Under the pieces are notes generated by a model. The model worked only from the letters and a program-made list of their open reading frames with translations, made no database searches and was not told the DNA's origin. The position numbers and the translations under genes were made by a program. DNA of 5,810 nt from the NCBI GenBank assembly GCA_938002625.1, contig CALLAD010000071.1, positions 1-5,810 of the forward strand, read 5' to 3'. This DNA is from an uncultured Aquificaceae bacterium (GTDB taxonomy: Bacteria; Aquificota; Aquificia; Aquificales; Aquificaceae). Of this stretch, positions 1 through 4,476 are shown piece by piece. Each line of letters starts with the position of its first letter. Position 1 is the first letter of the stretch.

Positions 1-575
1 TTCCATGGATCTCCCCTCATGTTATAGCCCCTTTGCTCCCAAAAACCTGGAACATCCTCCTCAAGTAACTCTATACCCCATACGTACTTGGCACTCTTCC
101 ACGCATACAGCTTGGGAACTACCAACCTTAATGGATATCCATGCCTTAAGGGTATGGTCTCACCATTCATTTTGTAGGCTAATATGGTATCCTCTTCATA
201 AAGGTATTCTATGGGCATGTTGGTAGTGTATCCTTCAAGACAGTGAACTAATACATACTTTGCCGAAGCCTTTGGCCTTGCCAGTTCCAAAAGGTAAGAA
301 GCTTGAATGCCTTCCCAAGATATTTCCTTTACACTCCACCTTGTTACGCAATGAAAATCGGCAACAAGCTCCACGCTTGGCATTTTTAGTATTTCTTCGT
401 AACTAAGCTCAAGGGGATTTTCCACAAGTCCAAAAAGCTTGAATTTGTAATCCTTTATATTCCAATTGGGTATGTTTTCCACTATATCGTAGACTATGGG
501 AGCCGATATCCACTTTTGACCCGGTGGAAGTCTATCCTCTCTTAGGTTTATAGGGCTTATTATTTTCCTTTTCAT
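1..575 (-). CDS. Sulfite-oxidase-like molybdopterin oxidoreductase, partial (C-terminal end beyond window)
   Basis: Reading leftward from the ATG at 575, 191 codons are open to the window edge. The product matches the oxidoreductase molybdopterin-binding domain (Pfam Oxidored_molyb, COG2041). The key motif DFHCVTRWS at residues 73-81 supplies Cys76, which in this family is the cysteine ligand of molybdenum. Another conserved block, HGYPLRLVVPKLYAWKSAKY at 145-164, is a typical cofactor-binding stretch. The visible C-terminus reads RGYNMRGDPW, which in short relatives of about 195-210 residues lies close to the stop, so little is probably missing. There is no Tat or Sec signal and no heme or dimerisation domain, so I infer a soluble cytoplasmic enzyme; the substrate cannot be told from sequence. 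It lies 19 bp downstream of lptB on the same strand but has its own TATAAT in that gap. Confidence 0.85.
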   Translation of the reverse strand, partial: MKRKIISPINLREDRLPPGQKWISAPIVYDIVENIPNWNIKDYKFKLFGLVENPLELSYEEILKMPSVELVADFHCVTRWSVKEISWEGIQASYLLELARPKASAKYVLVHCLEGYTTNMPIEYLYEEDTILAYKMNGETIPLRHGYPLRLVVPKLYAWKSAKYVWGIELLEEDVPGFWEQRGYNMRGDPW

Positions 576-583
576 ATTCTTAG

Positions 584-589
584 ATTATA
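584..589 (-). promoter_or_regulatory. -10 element TATAAT for the molybdopterin oxidoreductase gene
   Basis: A perfect TATAAT on the minus strand is separated from the ATG at 575 by 8 bases (CTAAGAAT). Transcription would begin at or just before the start codon. No Shine-Dalgarno sequence fits in the remaining space. I see no convincing -35 box, which would fall within the end of lptB. Confidence 0.55.
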
Positions 590-594
590 AGCCT

Positions 595-1311
595 TTACAA
601 GCTAAAGTCCTTCCCAAGATATACTTCTCTTACTTCTTCTTGCATGCTTACTTGGTAGGGTTCTCCCTCCGCCAAGATCCTACCATCGCTGATTATGTAA
701 ACCCTATCAACCATTCTTATGGTTTCTCTAACATTATGATCTGTTATAAGTACACCAATACCCTGATGCTTAAGACCAAGCACTATGGACCTTATATCTC
801 CTATCATTATGGGATCTATTCCCGTAAAGGGCTCGTCAAAGAATATATACTTGGGCTTTGGTATTAAGGATCTTGCCACCTCAAGCCTTCTCTTCTGACC
901 TCCAGAGAGTTTTCCAGCCTTTTGGTTTTTTAAATCCAAAAGACCAAAGTCCCCCAAAAGTTCTTCGGCCCTTGCTATGCGACTTTCTTTGCTTTCTTCA
1001 AAGAATTCAAGGAACATGAGTAAATTCTCAAGAACTGTAAGGTCTTCAAAAAGGGTATGCTCTTGGGGTAAAAAGGTAATTCCCTTTCTTGCCCTTTTGT
1101 GAGCTGGCAGATGGGTTATATCTTCTCCATCAAGCTCTATGGTTCCTCCATCCACCGATAGAAATCCAACAAGACAGTTAAAAAGGGTTGTTTTGCCAGC
1201 ACCGTTTGGTCCCAAAAGACCCACTATCTCTCCCCTTTTTACTTCTATGCTCACACCCTTTAGTATTTCCCTATTTTTAAAAAGCTTTTTAATATCTCTT
1301 GCAACCAACAT
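595..1311 (-). CDS. lptB: LPS export ABC transporter ATP-binding protein LptB
   Basis: This is a 238-residue ABC ATPase with all nucleotide-binding motifs. Walker A GPNGAGKT is at 34-41, Q-loop Gln at 83, signature LSGGQ at 135-139, Walker B YIFFDE at 155-160, and the switch His at 192. Features that point to LptB rather than another ABC ATPase are RKGITFLPQE at 75-84, GGQKRRLEVARSL, DEPFTGIDPI, ITDHNVRET and the C-terminal VREVYLGKDFSL. In the family, LptB pairs on the inner face of the cytoplasmic membrane with LptF and LptG to drive lipopolysaccharide to the outer membrane. Those partners and lptA/lptC are not in this window. The length is normal. The ATG at 1311 gives the usual N-terminus and has TATTAT 7 bases upstream. 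It is divergent from the rhomboid gene across 42 bp. Confidence 0.93.
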   Translation of the reverse strand: MLVARDIKKLFKNREILKGVSIEVKRGEIVGLLGPNGAGKTTLFNCLVGFLSVDGGTIELDGEDITHLPAHKRARKGITFLPQEHTLFEDLTVLENLLMFLEFFEESKESRIARAEELLGDFGLLDLKNQKAGKLSGGQKRRLEVARSLIPKPKYIFFDEPFTGIDPIMIGDIRSIVLGLKHQGIGVLITDHNVRETIRMVDRVYIISDGRILAEGEPYQVSMQEEVREVYLGKDFSL

Positions 1312-1318
1312 ACTAATA

Positions 1319-1324
1319 ATAATA
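1319..1324 (-). promoter_or_regulatory. Candidate -10 element TATTAT for lptB
   Basis: TATTAT lies 7 bases before the lptB ATG within a TATTATTATTA run, so the exact register is ambiguous. A GGGAG lies upstream but is about 14 bases from the ATG, too far for a normal Shine-Dalgarno sequence. No -35 box is evident. Confidence 0.4.
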
Positions 1325-1341
1325 TCTCCCTTTTGGTCTAC

Positions 1342-1347
1342 TATAAT
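1342..1347 (+). promoter_or_regulatory. -10 element TATAAT for the rhomboid gene
   Basis: A perfect TATAAT is followed by AATCCT and then the ATG at 1354. With a 6-base gap the transcript should start on or next to the A of the ATG. The region between it and the upstream lptB start has no Shine-Dalgarno sequence placed for 1354. Confidence 0.55.
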
Positions 1348-1353
1348 AATCCT

Positions 1354-2010
1354 ATGATCCCCATAAGAGATTTAAATCCCCATAGAAGCTTTCCCATAGT
1401 AAATGTAAGCATAATTGTCATTTGCTCCTTAGTTTGGCTTTATGAAGTTATTCTTCCCAAAGAGGAGCTTGAAGTCTTTGTTTACCATTATGGCTTAATA
1501 CCCCAGAGAATCTTTGAAAATCCCCTATCCCTTTTTACTCATATGTTCCTTCATGGTAGTTGGCTACACATAATAGGAAATATGTGGTTCTTATGGGTTT
1601 TTGGAGACAATGTAGAGGATAGGCTTGGAAAGTTTAAATACATGCTTTTTTACATACTCTCTGGTCTTGGTGCTGCTATTATTCAAAGTTTTGTTAGTTT
1701 TATGTTTGGTGCTACTAATATTCCTATGGTTGGTGCAAGCGGTGCTATAAGTGGAGTTTTGGGTGCATACTATTGGATGTTCCCTCACGCAAGAATACTT
1801 GCCCTTGTTCCCATATTTTTCTTTTTGACCTTTATGGAGCTTCCTGCTGTCTTTTTTATAGGCATGTGGATCCTTACACAGATCATTAACGGCTTTATTA
1901 CCCTACCCTTCATGGGAATGGGAGGAGTGGCATGGTTTGCCCATATAGGTGGTTTCTTTGTAGGCTACTTTTTAGCCAAAAGGTTTTATCCAAGATATCT
2001 CAGGTGGTAA
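1354..2010 (+). CDS. Rhomboid family intramembrane serine protease
   Basis: The product is a 218-residue polytopic membrane protein of the basic six-helix rhomboid type. The catalytic serine is in GASGAISG (Ser129) and the catalytic histidine in WFAHIGGF (His197). WLHIIGN (His72, Asn76) corresponds to the oxyanion-site His and Asn of the family. Approximate membrane segments are 14-33, 63-84, 94-118, 127-143, 148-178 and 190-211. Rhomboids cleave single-pass membrane proteins within the bilayer; the substrate here is unknown. I chose the ATG at 1354 (MIPIRDLNPHRSFPIV), the usual N-terminus of this clade. An in-frame TTG at 1333 would add seven residues, and the TATAAT at 1342 lies downstream of that TTG. 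The stop overlaps the end of the convergent dnaC-like gene by 11 bp. Confidence 0.92.
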   Translation: MIPIRDLNPHRSFPIVNVSIIVICSLVWLYEVILPKEELEVFVYHYGLIPQRIFENPLSLFTHMFLHGSWLHIIGNMWFLWVFGDNVEDRLGKFKYMLFYILSGLGAAIIQSFVSFMFGATNIPMVGASGAISGVLGAYYWMFPHARILALVPIFFFLTFMELPAVFFIGMWILTQIINGFITLPFMGMGGVAWFAHIGGFFVGYFLAKRFYPRYLRW

Positions 2011-2638
2011 TGTATACAATTTCGTTCATTTGATATATTCTGCTTACTATTTCGGGTGACAGTCTTTCTTCAAGGGAGCCGTATTCTCCTTCCCTCTTAT
2101 TTAGTGGATAATTGGTGGTAATAAGAGTACTCTTTAAAAAGTTGTACCTGTGATTAATTATATGGGAAAGAATTTCCGTTCTCCAGTCGGAAAGCCTTTC
2201 ACTTCCAAGGTTATCAAGCACCAAAAGGGGTACCTTTAGTATAAAGTTCATAAGCTTGTAGTATTTATCATTAGAATAGTTTTGAAGCTTATAAAGAAGA
2301 TCCTTTGTATCAACGAAAAATCCCCTTACTTTTTTTTCTATGTACACTTTTTTCAAGATGGCTACCGCAAGATGGGTTTTCCCTATTTGAGAAGGCCCAA
2401 CAAGGGTTAAGCCTTTACCCTCTTTTGGATCAAAGGTATGCGCATAGTGAAGGCATGTTTCCAAGGCCACTTTTTGAGAAGGTGATACAGCTAAGTAATT
2501 CCCAAAATCCGCGTTCATAAACCTTGGTGGTATGTTTAAATACTTTTGAAGGTCTACGCCTTCATACCTGCAAGAGCATAGCACTAAAACACCATCCTTC
2601 TCTATAAATCCTGTACCCTTGCATTTGGGACATTCCAT
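2000..2638 (-). CDS. dnaC: DnaC-like AAA+ ATPase, putative replicative helicase loader
   Basis: This is a 212-residue protein. The N-terminus has a small zinc-binding signature, CPKC at 3-6 plus CSC at 21-23, as in DnaC/DnaI-type loaders. An AAA+ core follows. Walker A GPSQIGKT is at 81-88, Walker B LLVLDN at 138-143, sensor I TTNY at 174-177, and an arginine-finger candidate Arg200 is in EIVSRIY. Loaders of this family bind the replicative helicase DnaB and help place it on DNA at the origin, in the cytoplasm. IstB transposition ATPases are the main alternative, but no transposase is nearby and the zinc motif favours DnaC. Odd point: the second acidic residue of Walker B is Asn143 (codon AAC). 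The ATG at 2638 places the zinc motif right at the N-terminus. It is divergent from surE. Confidence 0.8.
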   Translation of the reverse strand: MECPKCKGTGFIEKDGVLVLCSCRYEGVDLQKYLNIPPRFMNADFGNYLAVSPSQKVALETCLHYAHTFDPKEGKGLTLVGPSQIGKTHLAVAILKKVYIEKKVRGFFVDTKDLLYKLQNYSNDKYYKLMNFILKVPLLVLDNLGSERLSDWRTEILSHIINHRYNFLKSTLITTNYPLNKREGEYGSLEERLSPEIVSRIYQMNEIVYITT

Positions 2639-2643
2639 AGGAT

Positions 2644-2649
2644 TAAAAT
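2644..2649 (+). promoter_or_regulatory. Candidate -10 element TAAAAT for surE
   Basis: TAAAAT lies 7 bases before the surE ATG at 2657. Only 18 bp separate this ATG from the divergent dnaC ATG, so any -35 region would lie inside dnaC codons. A TTGCAT at 2619-2624 is a weak -35 candidate with a long 19-base spacer. Confidence 0.4.
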
Positions 2650-2652
2650 ATA
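2647..2652 (-). promoter_or_regulatory. -10 element TATATT for dnaC
   Basis: TATATT lies 8 bases before the dnaC ATG at 2638; an alternative register TATTTT lies 6 bases before it. The bases next to the ATG, AATCCT, are identical to those before the rhomboid start. The element overlaps the candidate surE -10 on the other strand by three bases. Confidence 0.45.
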
Positions 2653-2656
2653 GGCT

Positions 2657-3424
2657 ATGCTTACCTTTTTACTTACCAACGATGATGGATACTTTTCTGA
2701 AGGCATAAGAGCCCTTAGGGAGGAATTAAAAAGCCTTGGGAGGGTTATAACTGTGGCACCCGATAGAAACCTAAGCGGTGTAGGACATTCCCTAACCTTT
2801 ACCCAGCCCCTTAGGATAAGGAGAGTAGATGAGGATTTTTGGACTGTTATAGGTGGCACACCCGCCGACTGTGTTCATTTAGGATACTATCTTTTTCTTG
2901 ATGGTAAAAAACCAGATCTTTTGTGTTCTGGTATAAATGAAGGTCCAAACCTTGGAGAAGATATCACCTATTCGGGTACTGTTTCTGGAGCCATGGAAGG
3001 AAGAATACTGGGCATCCCCTCTGTGGCCTTTTCTGCCTTTGGAAGGGATGATATTCTTTTTTCAGAAGTTGCAAAAGTTGCCAAAGAAGTGGTTTTAAAA
3101 ATTCTTGAAAATGGTATGCCAGAAGATGTTTATTTAAACGTAAACATTCCAAATCTTCCAAGGGAAGAGATAAGAGGGTTTATGATAACCCGTCAGGGCA
3201 AAAGGGCTTACAAAGAGAAAGTTCTAAGACTTTTAGACCCATCAGGGAAACCCCTATATTGGATTACTGCAGAAGAGTTTGGATGGCATCTTGAAGAAGG
3301 TACCGATTATTGGGCTGTTTATCATGGCTATGTTTCCATAACACCCTTACAGCTTGACCTAACCCATCACAAGTATTTGGAAGAGTTAAAAAAGGCTTTT
3401 TCTACTACGTCTTTATCACCCTAA
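2657..3424 (+). CDS. surE: 5'/3'-nucleotidase SurE
   Basis: This is a 255-residue metal-dependent phosphatase of the SurE family, close to the usual 250 residues. The metal site of the family is present in full: Asp9 and Asp10 in TNDDG, Ser40 in DRNLSGVGHS, and Asn94 in CSGINEGPNLG. GGTPADCVHLG at 66-76 and TYSGTVSGAMEG at 104-115 are further family blocks. SurE removes phosphate from nucleoside monophosphates in the cytoplasm and is linked to nucleotide salvage and stress survival. The ATG at 2657 puts the DD motif at the standard distance from the N-terminus. The last 20 bp overlap the end of the convergent DUF190 gene. In many bacteria surE is beside pcm or rpoS-linked genes, but none is seen here. 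Confidence 0.95.
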   Translation: MLTFLLTNDDGYFSEGIRALREELKSLGRVITVAPDRNLSGVGHSLTFTQPLRIRRVDEDFWTVIGGTPADCVHLGYYLFLDGKKPDLLCSGINEGPNLGEDITYSGTVSGAMEGRILGIPSVAFSAFGRDDILFSEVAKVAKEVVLKILENGMPEDVYLNVNIPNLPREEIRGFMITRQGKRAYKEKVLRLLDPSGKPLYWITAEEFGWHLEEGTDYWAVYHGYVSITPLQLDLTHHKYLEELKKAFSTTSLSP

Positions 3425-3725
3425 CTTTCTCAAGGGTTATAAGCCCGTTTTTTACCACTTTGGAAAGTTCTGGAAGGATCTCTTGAATTCTTTCTTCGCA
3501 GTCCACTATTTCAACCACTATGGGAAGGTCGGAGGAAAGTTTAAATATTCCCCCTTTGTGAATAAGAGAAGATTTACCATAGCCCAAAATACCCCTAAAT
3601 ACGGTGGCACCTGCAATATTATTTTTTCTACAAAATTCCACCATATACTTATATAAAGGTTTTCCTTCGTGCTTATCATCCTCCCCAAAAAACACTCTTA
3701 CAAGTAGGGCTTCTTTACATTCCAT
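3405..3725 (-). CDS. DUF190 (PII-like, COG1993) protein, copy A, downstream of fluC
   Basis: This is a 106-residue protein of the DUF190/UPF0166 family, small ferredoxin-like proteins grouped with PII signalling proteins by fold. Family marks are VRVFFGEDD near residues 9-17, AGATVFRGILGYG at 38-50, LPIVVEIVD at 67-75, and ITLEKVRVI near the C-terminus. The biochemical role is unknown; a ligand-sensing or regulatory role is inference from the fold. It is the last gene of the operon, starting 2 bp after the fluC stop (TAAAGATG), which suggests translational coupling; I see no strong Shine-Dalgarno sequence. It is clearly paralogous to copy B at the head of the operon, sharing EDD..EGK, GATV..I.GYG, LP...E.VD.EE and ITLE.VR. 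Its end overlaps surE by 20 bp. Confidence 0.87.
   Translation of the reverse strand: MECKEALLVRVFFGEDDKHEGKPLYKYMVEFCRKNNIAGATVFRGILGYGKSSLIHKGGIFKLSSDLPIVVEIVDCEERIQEILPELSKVVKNGLITLEKVRVIKT
3434..3453 (+). terminator. Weak candidate intrinsic terminator for surE
   Basis: Ten bases after the surE stop, GGGTT/AGCCC can form a 5-bp stem (one G-U pair) with a 3-base loop, followed by G and six T residues at 3448-3453. It lies antisense within the coding end of the convergent DUF190 gene. The stem is short for a thermophile. Much of the sequence encodes the conserved ITLE block of DUF190, so it may be coincidence. Confidence 0.22.
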
Positions 3726-3727
3726 CT

Positions 3728-4102
3728 TTATAAAAGTTTACCAAAAGTATAACCAATAGCCACACAGACTAAACCCAATAGATTGCTAAGAGCCAAGTAA
3801 AGAAGAAACTTTATAATTTGCCCCTCCATCAAAAGAAAATAGGCTTCGTAAAACAGGGTAGAGTAAGTAGAATACCCACCAAGAAAGCCCGTTATAAAAA
3901 GGGCTCTAAAGGTAGGAGAAACATCCAGCCTTTCCGCCAAAAAAGCAAAGGCAAAGCCTATAAGAAAAGCGGAAGTTAGATTTACCATAAGAGTACCAGC
4001 TGGAAAGGCCAAGCCTATCTTTGATTGTATATACTTAGAAACTATAAACCTAAGCAAAGAGCCAATAGCACCACCAAAAGCTATGGCTAAGAGGATTGCC
4101 AA
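3728..4102 (-). CDS. fluC: Fluoride ion channel FluC/CrcB
   Basis: This is a 124-residue, four-helix membrane protein. GGAIGSLLRF is at 10-19, FPAGTLMVNL with the conserved pore Asn41 at 33-42, and the GFLGGYSTYST block at 72-82. Helices run approximately 3-24, 33-56, 66-89 and 97-121. The family works as a dual-topology dimer in the inner membrane that lets fluoride leave the cell. The start is TTG at 4102: no ATG fits upstream in frame, the next Met is residue 39, and an AAGAGGTG Shine-Dalgarno sequence sits 5 bases before it. The start overlaps the upstream DUF190 gene by 16 bp. Odd: the canonical TTFSTF core reads STYSTL, so the two Phe-box positions are Tyr80 and Leu83, and VNxxG has Ser instead of Gly at residue 44. 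I still call it FluC on length, topology and overall pattern. Confidence 0.9.
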   Translation of the reverse strand: MAILLAIAFGGAIGSLLRFIVSKYIQSKIGLAFPAGTLMVNLTSAFLIGFAFAFLAERLDVSPTFRALFITGFLGGYSTYSTLFYEAYFLLMEGQIIKFLLYLALSNLLGLVCVAIGYTFGKLL

Positions 4103-4401
4103 AGGCGCACCTCTTCAAGGGTTATAAAAAGGGAAAGACCAAGATTTTTTAATAGCTTTAAAACTTCCATCACCTTTTCTTCTTTATCCACAAATTCTAT
4201 AATTACTGGTAAGCCATAGGACAAAACTTCTATGCCTTCGTAATGAAAGCTTTTTGTTGTTCCATAGCCCATTATGGATTTTAGAACCGTTGCCCCCGAT
4301 ACGCCCCACCCCTTTAAAAGCTCTAAAATTCTCCTATGGGCTTGCTTTCCTTCTAAGGTATCATCCTCCCTAAGGTATACCCTTGCCAAAAGGTAAGGCA
4401 T
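4087..4401 (-). CDS. DUF190 (PII-like, COG1993) protein, copy B, first gene of the fluC operon
   Basis: This is a 104-residue DUF190 protein, paralogous to the copy after fluC. Motifs are ARVYLREDDTLEGK at 6-19, SGATVLKSIMGYG at 35-47, LPVIIEFVDKEEKV at 64-77, and FITLEEVRL at 92-100. Family function is unknown; a regulatory role through the PII-like fold is inference. It is the first gene of the operon: TATAAT lies 8 bases before its ATG at 4401. Its last 16 bp overlap the start of fluC and carry the fluC ribosome binding site, so translation of the two is probably coupled. The two copies differ enough that the duplication is not recent. It is divergent from nadA. Confidence 0.88.
   Translation of the reverse strand: MPYLLARVYLREDDTLEGKQAHRRILELLKGWGVSGATVLKSIMGYGTTKSFHYEGIEVLSYGLPVIIEFVDKEEKVMEVLKLLKNLGLSLFITLEEVRLWQSS
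4108..4115 (-). promoter_or_regulatory. Shine-Dalgarno AAGAGGTG supporting the TTG start of fluC
   Basis: AAGAGGTG lies 5 bases before the TTG at 4102, inside the Glu-Glu-Val codons of the upstream DUF190 gene. It is the main reason to accept a TTG start. It also shows that this organism uses Shine-Dalgarno initiation inside operons. Confidence 0.75.
4383..4401. repeat. Left arm of an imperfect inverted repeat, with an internal ATGCC...GGCA dyad
   Basis: Read on the minus strand from 4401, the first 19 bases of DUF190 copy B are ATGCCTTACCTTTTGGCAA. This matches the plus-strand sequence at 4444-4462 at 16 of 18 positions with one single-base indel. Each arm is itself a short dyad (ATGCC, 9-10 bases, GGCA). 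It could be an operator half of a divergent control region, or an old inverted duplication. Confidence 0.4.
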
Positions 4402-4409
4402 TACGGATA

Positions 4410-4415
4410 ATTATA
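4410..4415 (-). promoter_or_regulatory. -10 element TATAAT for the DUF190-fluC-DUF190 operon
   Basis: A perfect TATAAT on the minus strand is followed by TATCCGTA and the ATG at 4401. The 8-base gap leaves no room for a leader, so the first gene is probably read from a leaderless transcript. It also leaves no room for a fluoride riboswitch. No -35 box is evident. Confidence 0.55.
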
Positions 4416-4443
4416 GCTTCAAAATGCCTATTTTATCTCATAA

Positions 4444-4463
4444 ATGCCATATCTTTTTGGCAT
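4444..4463. promoter_or_regulatory. Perfect 6-bp dyad ATGCCA-N8-TGGCAT upstream of nadA, candidate operator
   Basis: ATGCCA at 4444-4449 and TGGCAT at 4458-4463 form a perfect inverted repeat with an 8-base spacer. The dyad touches the first base of the nadA -10 element (TATACT, 4463-4468). It also matches the left arm at 4383-4401 as an imperfect inverted repeat, and a further ATGCC lies at 4424-4428. A repressor site is inference; I do not recognise it as a site for a named NAD regulator. Confidence 0.4.
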
Positions 4464-4468
4464 ATACT
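4463..4468 (+). promoter_or_regulatory. -10 element TATACT for nadA
   Basis: TATACT differs from TATAAT at one position and lies 8 bases (ACTTTATT) before the ATG at 4477. This spacing matches the other operon-first genes here and supports 4477 over the in-frame ATG at 4444. No clear -35 box is seen. Confidence 0.5.
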
Positions 4469-4476
4469 ACTTTATT

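Noticed and set aside
5..226. Plus-strand open frame of 73 codons at the left edge, and other small frames opposite or inside lptB, nadA, surE and ispG
   Set aside because: They lie antisense or out of frame to well-supported genes and show no recognisable domain.
1333..1353. TTG start for the rhomboid gene at 1333
   Set aside because: It would place the perfect TATAAT inside the coding region, and the ATG at 1354 gives the standard N-terminus.
2011..2018. Perfect 8-bp palindrome TGTATACA just after the rhomboid stop
   Set aside because: It lies inside the dnaC coding end, has no T run or flanking symmetry, and an 8-bp palindrome in AT-rich DNA is unremarkable.
3746..3751. TATACT on the minus strand within the end of fluC as an internal promoter for DUF190 copy A
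   Set aside because: It is 20 bases from the ATG, unlike the 6-8 base spacing elsewhere. The 2-bp gap to fluC is better explained by translational coupling.
4402..4443. Fluoride riboswitch upstream of the fluC operon
   Set aside because: The TATAAT is 8 bases from the first ATG, so there is no untranslated leader, and I see no crcB-motif pseudoknot pattern in the gap.
4444..4476. Longer nadA start at the ATG at 4444 (adds MPYLFGIYYFI)
   Set aside because: The extra hydrophobic residues do not look like NadA, and the best -10 (TATACT) lies downstream of this ATG. The sequence is better explained as part of the dyad region. A TATTTT at 4429-4434 keeps it possible.
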